From: Oscillospiraceae bacterium
Lineage (GTDB): Bacteria; Bacillota; Clostridia; Oscillospirales; Ruminococcaceae
NCBI GenBank assembly: GCA_019423755.1
Contig: JAHZAU010000005.1
Span: 1 to 53,124 of the forward strand
Reading direction: 5' to 3'
Length of the DNA stretch: 53,124 nucleotides
A program made the position numbers and the translations under genes. The notes under the pieces are model-generated. The model saw nothing but the letters and a program-made list of their open reading frames with translations. It was not told the DNA's origin and made no database searches. Of this stretch, positions 1 through 7,399 are shown piece by piece (positions within the stretch are counted from its first letter, which is position 1; each line of letters starts with the position of its first letter).

Positions 1-22
1 CACTCTTCACTATTCACTAAAA
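1..22 (+). repeat. R3 tandem TTCACTAT-type repeat (partial)
   Basis: Family R3 is a run of 7-8 bp units (TTCACTAT, TTCACTTT, TTCCCTAT) found in many gaps of this window. This copy is cut by the window edge and ends in CTAAAACAAGGGGGG, the same junction to an R1 element seen at 1275. Confidence 0.8.
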
Positions 23-31
23 CAAGGGGGG

Positions 32-90
32 CCCAGTTGTCGCAAGCGCCAACTAACGAAAGAAGCTCCCACGAAAGGAGCTTCTTTTTT
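32..90 (+). terminator. R1 double-hairpin terminator, copy A
   Basis: R1 consists of hairpin 1 (CTAGTT...AACTA), the linker ACGAAAGA and hairpin 2, a GC-rich stem followed by a T run. In this copy hairpin 1 has one mismatched pair (AGTTGTCGC against GCGCCAACT). Hairpin 2 is GAAGCTCC/GGAGCTTC followed by six T, a good intrinsic terminator for a gene lying left of the window. Confidence 0.85.
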
Positions 91-112
91 GTACTTTCGG
101 GGTAAGTTCCTC

Positions 113-143
113 CCTTATTCACTTTTCACTCTTCCCTATTCCC
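113..143 (+). repeat. R3 tandem repeat
   Basis: Units TTATTCACT, TTTCACT, CTTCCCTATTCCC directly follow the R1 terminator's downstream sequence. Same family as at 1-22. Confidence 0.7.
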
Positions 144-223
144 TTCGCATTAAGCGAAGTGTCCAGTCTTTGGAAGGGGATTTGTGCAATCCTCTAAAAA
201 AGATACAAAAAGTAACATTATTT

Positions 224-252
224 TTGCTTTCTTGTACCAGCTCTGCTATAAT
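224..252 (+). promoter_or_regulatory. sigma-70-type promoter for the 310 gene
   Basis: TTGCTT at 224-229, a 17 bp spacer and a perfect TATAAT at 247-252, about 58 bp before the start codon. The same TTGC-type -35 with 17 bp spacing recurs at several promoters in this window. Confidence 0.65.
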
Positions 253-309
253 GGCTTTGGGCTTGGGGGAGACCCCTTCCCAGTATGTGTGTTTTTCGGA
301 GGGTACGTC

Positions 310-1122
310 ATGGAATCCATCTTTTCTCGGCTGTCTGCCGTTGTTGCTGCCGCTATGGTCACCGCCTGCCTGATGGTGCCGCTGGTCAATCAAAACCCCG
401 TTTCGGCCGAGTCCATCCTGGCCAGCCCCTCCTTTGAGGATGCCGCCCTCTACCGGGTGCGCACCGAAAGCCTCGACCTTTCCGAGACCGACACCTACCC
501 CCAGAAGGTCCGCCTGACCCACGAGGACGGCGGTCCCTACGACCTGGAAGTCCTGGTGAAAAGCCCCGATTACCACAACTACCCTTCGGTACATATCTCC
601 CGCTACAACTGCCCCGACGAGGTGCAGCCCTATCTGGCCCCCACCGAGCAGGTGCAGAGCGATCTGTTTGATCTGTGCCGCCTGGCCGGTACCGTGGCCC
701 CCCACCAGACCAACGTCCTGGACGTAGCCGGGGAGAGCGCCCTTTGGGTATCCAACTATCTGGAAGCCGACCTAGAGCGGGAGGACACCCTGCTTCACGG
801 CGATTATACCGCCCGCAGCGTCCGGGAGATCCTGGACGAAAAGCAGGGCAGCAGCTGCGAATACAACACCCTCTTCCTGGCAATGATGCGCGCCAAGGGC
901 ATCCCCGCCCGCATGGTGGCCGGCTGCCGCTTCGGCAACGAGACCGAGCCCGTCCTGTGGAGCGAAGTTTACTGCCAGGGTTACGGCTGGGTGGCCGTGG
1001 ACCCGCGCCTGGGCAACCTGGGCGTGCCGGATAACTACATCCGCCTGTTTGCCGGTTCGGACTACGACGACCTGGGCGTCCAGCTGAGCCAGGTCTCCGC
1101 CCAAGTATCGGAAATCTTCTAG
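310..1122 (+). CDS. secreted transglutaminase-like protein, catalytic His apparently missing
   Basis: Predicted 270 residues, starting at the ATG preceded by GGAGGG about 6 bp upstream. An N-terminal hydrophobic stretch at residues 8-25 looks like a signal peptide or anchor. The C-terminal half is a transglutaminase-like (papain-fold) core. The nucleophile Cys183 lies in GSSCEYN and the acid Asp231 in GYGWVAVDP. Where the family has HAW-x-EVY, this protein reads VLWSEVY (Val215 in place of His), so the usual triad is incomplete. It may be a non-catalytic binding domain or a dead enzyme. It stands alone, with its own promoter at 224-252 and a terminator at 1179-1217. The stop codon overlaps the first base of an R2 palindrome. 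Confidence 0.8.
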   Translation: MESIFSRLSAVVAAAMVTACLMVPLVNQNPVSAESILASPSFEDAALYRVRTESLDLSETDTYPQKVRLTHEDGGPYDLEVLVKSPDYHNYPSVHISRYNCPDEVQPYLAPTEQVQSDLFDLCRLAGTVAPHQTNVLDVAGESALWVSNYLEADLEREDTLLHGDYTARSVREILDEKQGSSCEYNTLFLAMMRAKGIPARMVAGCRFGNETEPVLWSEVYCQGYGWVAVDPRLGNLGVPDNYIRLFAGSDYDDLGVQLSQVSAQVSEIF

Positions 1123-1161
1123 CGCAGGGCCTGCGCTCCCTGTTTCGCGCAACTGGTTTTT
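1122..1161 (+). repeat. R2 palindrome module
   Basis: R2 modules are a short variable palindrome plus a constant block. Here the palindrome GCGCAGGGCCTGCGC is followed by TCCCTGTTTCGCGC and a T-rich CTGGTTTTT. It starts on the last base of the upstream gene's stop codon. Confidence 0.75.
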
Positions 1162-1178
1162 AAAAAAAGAATAGTAAA

Positions 1179-1217
1179 ACGCCCGCGTCGGTACTTTTAT
1201 CGACACGGGCGTTTTTT
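1179..1217 (+). terminator. intrinsic terminator after the 310 gene
   Basis: ACGCCCG-C-GTCG pairs with CGAC-A-CGGGCGT around a TACTTTTAT loop, followed by seven T. Confidence 0.8.
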
Positions 1218-1235
1218 TATGTTCTCCGGGGAAGC

Positions 1236-1275
1236 TCCTTCCCTATTCCCTATTCACTATTCACTTTTCACTAAA
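1236..1275 (+). repeat. R3 tandem repeat
   Basis: CCCTATTCCCTATTCACTATTC-type units ending TTTTCACTAAAACAAGGGGGG, directly joined to R1 copy B. The R3-to-R1 junction matches that at positions 1-32, so the two form a composite unit. Confidence 0.8.
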
Positions 1276-1286
1276 ACAAGGGGGGC

Positions 1287-1344
1287 CTAGTTGGCGCAAG
1301 CGCCAACTAACGAAAGAAGCTCCCAAGATGGGAGCTTCTTTTTT
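1287..1344 (+). terminator. R1 double-hairpin terminator, copy B
   Basis: Hairpin 1 CTAGTTGGCGC-AA-GCGCCAACTA is perfectly paired. The linker is ACGAAAG. Hairpin 2 is GAAGCTCCC-AAGAT-GGGAGCTTC with six T. It lies between the convergent 310 gene and ptsI. Confidence 0.85.
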
Positions 1345-1362
1345 GTGCTTTCGGGAAGTTCC

Positions 1363-1407
1363 TTCCCTATTCACTATTCACTATTCACTTTTCACTCTTC
1401 ACTTTTT
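1363..1407 (+). repeat. R3 tandem repeat
   Basis: About six TTCACTAT/TTCACTTT units. They run into the last codons of ptsI, whose stop is at 1392-1394 on the minus strand, so the tandem repeat encodes the ptsI C-terminus. Confidence 0.75.
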
Positions 1408-3029
1408 AAGTCCAACGATCGGACCTGGCGGCGCAGCTCCAGGATGTGGGCCGGGGAGACCGAAAGCTCGTCCACCCCCATCTCCAAAAAGCGGCGGGTC
1501 AGGGAAAGGTCCCCCGCCAGCTCGCCGCAGATGCCCACCGAGATACCGGCGGCGTGGGCGTTTTTCACCGTCATCTCCACCAGGCGCAGCACCGCTTCGT
1601 GGTGGGGGTCGTAGTACCGGGTGACCTTGGGGTTCTGGCGGTCCACCGCCAGGGTGTACTGGGTCAGGTCGTTGGTGCCGATGCTGAAAAAGTCCACGTG
1701 GCGGGCCAGGCGGTCGCTGAGCAGCGCCGCCGCCGGGGTCTCCACCATGATGCCCTGGCGGATGTTGTGGTCGTAGGGGATGTTTTGGGCGTCCAACTGG
1801 CGGCCGGCTTCCTGCACAAGCTGGCGGATTTGGCGGATCTCCTCCTCCGAGATGATCATGGGGTAAAGCAGCGCCGCCGGGCCGTAGGCCGAAGCCCGCA
1901 GGATAGCCCGCAGCTGGGTAAGGAACAGCTCCCGCCGCTCTAAGCAGATGCGGATGCCCCGGAAGCCCATGGCCGGGTTTTCCTCGTGGAGCAGCTCGAA
2001 GTAGTCCACCTGTTTGTCGGCGCCGATGTCCATGGTGCGGATGATCACCGGGCGGCCGCCCATCTGTTCCACCACATAGCGGTAGGCCGCCAGCTGCTGT
2101 TCCTCGGTGGGGTAGCCGGTGGTGCTCTTTAAAAAGAGGAACTCGCTGCGCATGAGGCCGATGCCCCCGGCGTCGTTGCGCAGCACCGACTGCACGTCCA
2201 TGGGGCTGGCGATGTTGGCGTAGATCTCGATTTCGGTGCCGTCCAGGGTGCGGTTGGGCTGGCCGCGCATCTCCTCCAGGCGGCGGCGGTTTTCCTGCAG
2301 GTGGTGCATCTTTTCGGTGAGGGCGTGCAGCGTCTGGGGGTCGGGGTCCAGGTAGACCCGGCCCTCGGTGCCGTCCACCACCGCCAGCGCCCCGTCAAAG
2401 TGCGGGTGCAGCTCCTTGGTGCCGATGACCGCCGGGATGCCCATATCCCGGGCCAGGATGGCGGTGTGGGAATAGTCGGCGCCCTCCTGGGTCACCAGGG
2501 CCAGGATCTTGGAGCGGTCCAGCTGCACCGTCTGGCTGGGCAGCAGGTCGGCCGCCGCCAGCACGCAGGGCTCCCGGGTGGTGAAGCGCTGCACCGTCCG
2601 GCCGGTGAGGATCTCCTGCAGGCGCTGGCTGATGTCGCGCACGTCCGCCGCCCGCTCCCGCATGTAGGGGGTAGGAATCTCATCCAAAATCTGCGAATAG
2701 TAATTAGCGGCGCACTCCACGGCGTACTCGGCGTTGACCTTCTGCTCCCGGATGACCCCCATCACATACTCCGAGTAGGAGACGTCGATGAGCATCATCT
2801 TGTGGGCCTGGAAGATCATGGCGTTCTCTTTGCCCAGCTCCTGGAGGGCCTGTTGGTACAGGTGGTCCATCTGGCCCACCGCCAGCGACAGGGCCTGCTG
2901 ATAGCGCTGGATCTCCAGCTCGGTGTCCTGCACCGGTACCTTTTTGATGCGCCCGCGATTCTGGTCAAAAAAGCGCAGTTTTCCCACCGCCACCGCGTCC
3001 ACGATGCCGGTCCCTTGCAGTACGATCAT
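1392..3029 (-). CDS. ptsI: phosphoenolpyruvate-protein phosphotransferase (PTS Enzyme I)
   Basis: 545 residues, normal for Enzyme I, the cytoplasmic kinase that moves phosphate from phosphoenolpyruvate to HPr and so starts all PTS sugar uptake. The N-terminal swivelling and HPr-binding region carries the phosphorylated His188 in GADYSHTAILARDMG. The PEP-binding TIM barrel follows, with GLMRSEFLF (about 291-299), RTMDIGADKQ (331-340) and the catalytic Cys501 in GICGELAGD. The start ATG follows AAAGGAGG by about 8 bp. HPr (ptsH) is not adjacent, so the gene appears to be a stand-alone unit. Its last codons lie in R3 repeat sequence. Confidence 0.96.
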   Translation of the reverse strand: MIVLQGTGIVDAVAVGKLRFFDQNRGRIKKVPVQDTELEIQRYQQALSLAVGQMDHLYQQALQELGKENAMIFQAHKMMLIDVSYSEYVMGVIREQKVNAEYAVECAANYYSQILDEIPTPYMRERAADVRDISQRLQEILTGRTVQRFTTREPCVLAAADLLPSQTVQLDRSKILALVTQEGADYSHTAILARDMGIPAVIGTKELHPHFDGALAVVDGTEGRVYLDPDPQTLHALTEKMHHLQENRRRLEEMRGQPNRTLDGTEIEIYANIASPMDVQSVLRNDAGGIGLMRSEFLFLKSTTGYPTEEQQLAAYRYVVEQMGGRPVIIRTMDIGADKQVDYFELLHEENPAMGFRGIRICLERRELFLTQLRAILRASAYGPAALLYPMIISEEEIRQIRQLVQEAGRQLDAQNIPYDHNIRQGIMVETPAAALLSDRLARHVDFFSIGTNDLTQYTLAVDRQNPKVTRYYDPHHEAVLRLVEMTVKNAHAAGISVGICGELAGDLSLTRRFLEMGVDELSVSPAHILELRRQVRSLDLKSEE

Positions 3030-3299
3030 CCCCAGACCTCCTTTCCCGGCAGATGGGTATATTATCTTTGATTAAACTGCATTTTGCGCAAAAAGGCAAG
3101 GTTTTTTCCTCCTGATTTGCGCAAGATTTACAAAACGGTCAATTCTATACGAAATTTTTGGCACAATGGCGGAAAAAATCGCTGTTTTTACCCGTCCCGA
3201 CTGTCCCGGAGCCATTGACAGACCGGCCCCGGTCGAGTACAATGTAACCATAAGCTAACTCCCGGCCAACGCGGCGGGCGCCCGGCGCCTTTTGGGCAG

Positions 3300-3755
3300 T
3301 TAGCCTTTTTTCCGACACATTGTTAGCCAGAGGTAACCAGCGGCGCGGAGCCTGCGCCCCCTGTTTCGCGCACCCACTTTTTCGAAAGCGGAAAACGGGT
3401 AACCCGCGGCGGGACTTTCTTCTTAGCCGCAATCCCCCCGCCACTTCGTGGCCCTCCCCCCTTTCACAAGGGGGGCCGCGGAGCCCGCGGAGGCATAATC
3501 GCGCTGAAAGTCTTAACGAACGGAAAATGTGGAACCCGCGACCCGCTTTTGCAAAAATGAGAGGCTTTCCGTTTCGGAAAACTTCCCCGGGACGGAAAGG
3601 CTCCCTTGTCAAAGGGAGCTGGCACGGCGCAGCCGTGACTGAGGGATTGTTCTTCCCCGCGTCGGAAGCTGTACCGCCGCGGGCCATGCGCTTTCCCTCC
3701 CGCAAAACTTTAGGCGCGAAATTGCCAGCGGAGGCTTCTCCGCCACTTTTCACTT
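3300..3755. repeat. repeat island (R2, R4 and R5 modules) upstream of feoA
   Basis: The 746 bp gap 3030-3775 holds no gene. After the divergent leader of ptsI it is a mosaic. R2 blocks occur at 3341-3412 (GCGCGGAGCCTGCGC, TGTTTCGCGCACCCAC, GGGTAACCCGCGG), 3475-3545 and 3653-3750. A CCCTCCCCCCTTTCAC block sits at 3444-3480 (R5, seen again near 51535 in reverse), and an R4 element at 3572-3652. The last R2 palindrome GCGGAGGCTTCTCCGC lies about 30 bp before the feoA start. No convincing promoter was seen for feoA. Confidence 0.7.
3572..3652 (+). repeat. R4 double-hairpin repeat
   Basis: GTTTCGGAAAACTTCCCCGG is followed by the hairpins GGCTCCCTT-GTC-AAAGGGAGC and CACGGC-GCA-GCCGTG, then ACTGAGGGATTGT. 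A second full copy at 32850-32932 has the other arms CACGCC-AAC-GGCGTG, so pairing is kept while sequence differs. This type of element is widespread in gut Firmicutes genomes (from memory). Confidence 0.75.
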
Positions 3756-3775
3756 ATAACAAAGGAGTTTGTTTT

Positions 3776-4009
3776 ATGACCTTAGACCAAGTAAAACCCG
3801 GCCAGACCGGCCGCATCCATACCATCGGCGGGGAGGGCGCCCTGCGCCGCCACCTGCTGGACATGGGGCTCACCCCCAAGACCCAGGTCACCGTCCGCAA
3901 GGTGGCCCCCATGGGCGACCCCATCGAGCTTTTCCTGCGGGGGTACGTGCTGACCCTCCGGGCCGAGGACGCCGCCAAGATCGAAATGCAGGAGGTACAC
4001 AACGCATGA
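3776..4009 (+). CDS. feoA: ferrous iron transport protein A
   Basis: 77 residues forming an SH3-like FeoA domain (MTLDQVKPGQTGRIHTIGG...), the usual size of a free-standing FeoA. FeoA is a small cytosolic partner that binds and modulates the FeoB G-protein permease. The ATG is preceded by AAAGGAG about 8 bp upstream. Its TGA overlaps the feoB ATG (ATGA), so translation is probably coupled. No FeoC or Fur-type gene is next to it. Confidence 0.93.
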   Translation: MTLDQVKPGQTGRIHTIGGEGALRRHLLDMGLTPKTQVTVRKVAPMGDPIELFLRGYVLTLRAEDAAKIEMQEVHNA

Positions 4010-6018
4010 GCCGTCTTCTCGCCCTTGCCGGCAACCAAAACTGCGGCAAGACCACCCTTTTTAACTGCCTGACCGGCAGCAACCAGCATGTGGGCAACTT
4101 CCCCGGCGTCACGGTGGAAAAGAAGGAAGGCGCCGTTCGCGGCGTCAAGGACGCGGTGCTGGTGGACCTGCCGGGCATCTATTCCCTTTCGCCCTACACC
4201 TCGGAGGAGGTGGTCTCCCGGGACTTTATCCTGAAAGAACACCCCGCCGCCATCATCAACATCGTGGACGCCACCAACATCGAGCGAAACCTTTACCTGA
4301 CCTTGCAGCTTATGGAGCTGGGCATCCCCATGGTCATCGCCCTCAATATGATGGACGAGGTGCGCGCCTCGGGCAACACCATCCACGTGGAGAAGCTCTC
4401 CCAGCAGCTGGGGCTGCCGGTGGTGCCCATCTCCGCCAGCAAAAATGAAGGCATCTCGGAGCTGCTGCGCCAGGTCATGGAGACGGTGGAAAAGGGCGTC
4501 CCGGCCCCTCACCCGGACTTCTGCCAGGGGGAGGTCCACCGGGCCATCCATTCCATCGCCCACATCATCGAGGACCACGCCCAAAAGGCCGGCTACCCGG
4601 CGCGCTTTGCCGCCACCAAGCTGGTGGAGGGCGACGACCCCATCCTGCAGGACCTGCAGCTGGACCCGGCCGACCTGCACATCATCGAACATATCGTAGA
4701 AAACATGGAGCACGACCTGGACACCGACCGGGAAGCCGCCCTGGCGGACATGCGCTACCAGTACATCGAGCAGCTGTGCGCCCAGTGCGTGGTGAAACAC
4801 CAGGAGACCCGGGAGCAGCTGCGCTCCGAGCGCATCGACCGGGTGCTCACCCACCGCATCTGGGGCATCCCGCTGTTTTTGGGCATCATGCTGGTGGTGT
4901 TCTGGCTGACCTTCTCGGTGCTGGGTGCGCCGCTGCAGGGCCTGCTGGAAAGCGGCATCGACGCCTTTACCGCCTGGCTGGGCGGGGCCCTGGCTGCCGC
5001 CGGGGTCAGCCCCATCCTCACCTCCCTGCTGCTGGACGGCGTCTGCGCCGGGGTGGGCAGCGTGCTTTCCTTCCTGCCCATTATCGTGCTGCTCTTCTTC
5101 TTCCTTTCCCTGTTGGAGGACAGCGGCTACATGGCCCGGGTGGCCTTTGTCATGGATAAGCTGCTGCGCAAGATCGGCCTTTCCGGGCGGTCCTTCGTGC
5201 CCATGCTCATCGGCTTCGGGTGCAGCGTGCCCGCCATTATGGCCACCCGCACCCTTTCCAGCGACCGCGACCGCAAGATGACCATCCTGCTCACCCCTTT
5301 CATGTCCTGCTCCGCAAAGCTGCCCATTTACGGCATGATCACCGCCGCCTTCTTCCCCCAGCACGGCGGGCTTGTCATGTTCGCCCTCTATCTGCTGGGC
5401 ATCCTGGTGGCCATCCTTTCCGGCCTGCTCATGAAAAACACACTCTTTTCCGGCAACCCGGTGCCCTTTGTCATGGAGCTGCCGGCCTACCGCCTGCCCT
5501 CCGCCCGCACCGTGCTGCTCCACATGTGGGAAAAGGCCAAGGACTTCCTGCACAAGGCGTTCACCATCATCTTCCTGGCTTCCATCCTCATCTGGTTCCT
5601 GCAAAGCTTCAGCTGGCAGCTGGTGATGGTGGGGGACAGCGCCCAGAGCATCCTGGCCTCCATCGGCTCGCTGCTGGCGCCGCTGTTTGCGCCCCTGGGC
5701 TTTGCCGACTGGCGGGCCTCCACCGCGCTCATCACCGGCTTCACCGCCAAGGAAAGCGTGGTCAGCACCCTGAGCATCCTCACCGGGGCCGGCACCGCCG
5801 CCGAGCTTTCCGCCGTGCTGCACGGCATCTTCACCCCGGTCAGCGCCCTGAGCTTCCTGGCCTTTACCATCCTGTACATGCCCTGCGTGGCCGCCTTCGC
5901 CGCCGCCCGCCGGGAGCTGGGCAGCTTCTGGCAAGCCTGCCTGACCTCCCTGTACCAGACCGGCGCCGCCTACCTGGCCGCTTTGGTCATCTATCAGGTC
6001 GGCAGTCTGATCTTCTAG
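4006..6018 (+). CDS. feoB: ferrous iron transport protein B (Fe2+ permease with G domain)
   Basis: 670 residues, full length. FeoB imports Fe2+ across the cytoplasmic membrane and is gated by an N-terminal GTPase. The G1 loop is GNQNCGKT (residues 9-16; the usual Pro and Ser are Gln and Cys here). Switch I is NFPGVTVE, G3 is DLPGIYSL and G4 is NMMD. The C-terminal half has about eight membrane spans with two Gate repeats (FVPMLIGFGCSVPAIMATR and a second around residues 560-600). The start overlaps the feoA stop. R1 copy C lies 10 bp downstream and works as a bidirectional terminator. Confidence 0.96.
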   Translation: MSRLLALAGNQNCGKTTLFNCLTGSNQHVGNFPGVTVEKKEGAVRGVKDAVLVDLPGIYSLSPYTSEEVVSRDFILKEHPAAIINIVDATNIERNLYLTLQLMELGIPMVIALNMMDEVRASGNTIHVEKLSQQLGLPVVPISASKNEGISELLRQVMETVEKGVPAPHPDFCQGEVHRAIHSIAHIIEDHAQKAGYPARFAATKLVEGDDPILQDLQLDPADLHIIEHIVENMEHDLDTDREAALADMRYQYIEQLCAQCVVKHQETREQLRSERIDRVLTHRIWGIPLFLGIMLVVFWLTFSVLGAPLQGLLESGIDAFTAWLGGALAAAGVSPILTSLLLDGVCAGVGSVLSFLPIIVLLFFFLSLLEDSGYMARVAFVMDKLLRKIGLSGRSFVPMLIGFGCSVPAIMATRTLSSDRDRKMTILLTPFMSCSAKLPIYGMITAAFFPQHGGLVMFALYLLGILVAILSGLLMKNTLFSGNPVPFVMELPAYRLPSARTVLLHMWEKAKDFLHKAFTIIFLASILIWFLQSFSWQLVMVGDSAQSILASIGSLLAPLFAPLGFADWRASTALITGFTAKESVVSTLSILTGAGTAAELSAVLHGIFTPVSALSFLAFTILYMPCVAAFAAARRELGSFWQACLTSLYQTGAAYLAALVIYQVGSLIF

Positions 6019-6027
6019 TTAACGCAT

Positions 6028-6084
6028 AAAAAGAAGCTCCCTTCAGGGGAGCTTCTTTCGTTAGTTGGCGCTTGCGCCAACTAG
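6028..6084 (-). terminator. R1 double-hairpin terminator, copy C
   Basis: Read on the minus strand: CTAGTTGGCGC-AA-GCGCCAACTA, ACGAAAG, then GAAGCTCCC-CTGA-AGGGAGCTTC-type hairpin and five T. A-run and T-run flank hairpin 2, so it can end both feoB and the convergent tetR transcript. Confidence 0.85.
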
Positions 6085-6300
6085 GCCCCCGCTGGCTGTT
6101 TCGCGCACGGACTTTCTCCGGAACGGAAAACAAGTAACCCGCGACTCGGTTGGGAGAAATGAGAAACCTTTTCTTTCCCTCCTGGAATATTTTATCGAAA
6201 GCAAAAAGAAAGAACGTCCCTCGAGTAGGGACGTTCTTTTTTTGCGGCGGGGGAGCCTGTTCTGCGCAGCCGTGACTGAAGGATTGTAACGCAGGAAGTT
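6084..6300. repeat. R2 and partial R4 repeats between feoB and the TetR gene
   Basis: CCCCCGCTGGCTGTTTCGCG and AACAAGTAACCCGCGACTCG (R2) lie at 6084-6150. A partial R4 tail (GCAGCCGTGACTGAAGGATT) lies near 6265-6288. Confidence 0.65.
6209..6244. terminator. solo R1 hairpin 2 (GAACGTCCC type)
   Basis: AAAGAACGTCCC-TCGAGTA-GGGACGTTCTTTTTTT, a strong intrinsic terminator without hairpin 1. It lies between convergent feoB and the TetR gene. Confidence 0.8.
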
Positions 6301-6326
6301 TGTGCTCCCCACCCTAGTTGTTTCAG

Positions 6327-6357
6327 TGAAAAGTGAATAGTGAATAGTGAATAAGGA
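6327..6357 (-). repeat. R3 tandem repeat
   Basis: AGTGAAAAGTGAATAGTGAA-type units, R3 in reverse orientation, just downstream of the TetR gene stop. Confidence 0.75.
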
Positions 6358-6379
6358 ACCGAAGCGGGGCAAAAAGCGG

Positions 6380-7027
6380 CTAGCCCAGCGCGTACTCCAG
6401 GATACGCATCAGGCGGTCGATGAGGGGCTGGTTGTCCAGGCTTTCGTCCTGGCACTTGCGCTCCAGGATGCTGTGGAAGCAGCTGACGCTGATGTCGTTG
6501 ACGATGTCGGACTGCTCCTCGGTGAGTACCCCGGCGCGCACCAGGGGCAGCAGCAGGCGCTGGTTGCGCTCCCAGATATCCTGGCCGGAGAACATCTCGT
6601 CGATGATGGAAGCGTGGGTCCCCACCTCGTCGGGGAAGACGCTGTAATACAGCTGCACCACGTCGTTGAGGCGGTTGCTGTGGCGGCTGAAGAAGAGGTT
6701 GTTGAAGGTGTTGGGGTGCTCCAGCGCCGACTGGGCGAAGAACTTCCAAACGTCCAGGTAGTTTTGGCGGGGGTCGCGGTCCTCCTTGATCTGCGCGTTG
6801 AGGGCGATGGTGTAGCTGCGCAGGTACTTCATCGAGGCCAGCAGCACCAGCTGGTCGATATCCTTAAAGTAATTATAGATGGTGGCGCTGTTGTAGCCGG
6901 CCTTTTTGGCCACCTTGCGGATGGAGACGCCCAGCACGCCTTCCTCCTCGATGACCTGCTGGGTGGCCTCGATAAAATACGAGAGCATCCGGCGCTTCTG
7001 GATCTCTTTGTTGGACAGTTCTTCCAT
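6380..7027 (-). CDS. TetR/AcrR-family transcriptional regulator
   Basis: 215 residues from the chosen ATG (MEELSNKEIQKRR). The frame stays open upstream for a further 46 codons, but that part has no regulator features. The N-terminal helix-turn-helix is typical of TetR: GVSIRKVAKKAGYNSATIYN followed by YFKDIDQLV, residues about 30-58. The rest is an all-helical ligand-binding and dimer domain of usual length. It is divergent from the BCCT/betaine-reductase operon, so it probably controls that operon and perhaps senses a methylamine compound. The operator and ligand are inferred, not shown. Confidence 0.88.
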   Translation of the reverse strand: MEELSNKEIQKRRMLSYFIEATQQVIEEEGVLGVSIRKVAKKAGYNSATIYNYFKDIDQLVLLASMKYLRSYTIALNAQIKEDRDPRQNYLDVWKFFAQSALEHPNTFNNLFFSRHSNRLNDVVQLYYSVFPDEVGTHASIIDEMFSGQDIWERNQRLLLPLVRAGVLTEEQSDIVNDISVSCFHSILERKCQDESLDNQPLIDRLMRILEYALG

Positions 7028-7210
7028 GGTGATTTCCCTTCCCGATACCGGGGCACGGCGCCGCTTTTGGGCCGCGGCGGCCTTCTGCCCCATTTTGATT
7101 AAATTTATCTTACCACAGCTGGCTGGGAAAATCCACCGGTCAGATTGGTTATTTTCATAGAGCATATCTATTGCGTTTTACCAAAAATTAAAAAAATACC
7201 CGCTCGAATG

Positions 7211-7238
7211 TTGACAGTAAACGCGATTATGATATAAT
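7211..7238 (+). promoter_or_regulatory. strong sigma-70-type promoter for the BCCT-grd operon
   Basis: TTGACA at 7211-7216, a 16 bp spacer and TATAAT at 7233-7238. Both boxes match consensus. A transcription start near 7245 would give a leader of about 155 nt. Confidence 0.8.
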
Positions 7239-7248
7239 ACGGATTGTA

Positions 7249-7258
7249 AATCATGATT
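7249..7258. promoter_or_regulatory. possible operator, AATCATGATT palindrome
   Basis: A perfect 10 bp palindrome placed at the expected transcription start, a good position for repression by the divergent TetR-family protein. The link to that protein is inference. Confidence 0.4.
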
Positions 7259-7301
7259 ACTTTGCAAGCGCGGTTGCGAAACGCCCGAAATTTTAGTAAT
7301 C

Positions 7302-7378
7302 TGGTCCGCTCAGCTGTACCTTGACACAAAATATCCCGAGTTTCTTTGTCCCAAAGGTACATCCAGCTCCCCGGACCA
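7302..7378 (+). promoter_or_regulatory. structured 5' leader of the BCCT-grd operon
   Basis: TGGTCCG (7302-7308) pairs with CGGACCA (7372-7378). GTACCTT (7316-7322) pairs with AAGGTAC (7354-7360). GACA and TGTC inside can extend the structure. The outer helix ends 4 bp before the ribosome-binding site TAAGGAGA, so the fold could affect translation. It does not match a riboswitch class I recognise. Confidence 0.5.
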
Positions 7379-7399
7379 CCTGTAAGGAGAGTTTGACCA

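Noticed and set aside
3754..5934. A 726-codon open frame opposite feoB, rich in His, Gln and Gly.
   Set aside because: Typical artefact of high-GC codon use on the opposite strand; FeoB on the plus strand is certain.
7321..7350. Second promoter starting with TTGACA at 7321.
   Set aside because: No -10 box follows at 15-19 bp; the hexamer is part of the leader structure.
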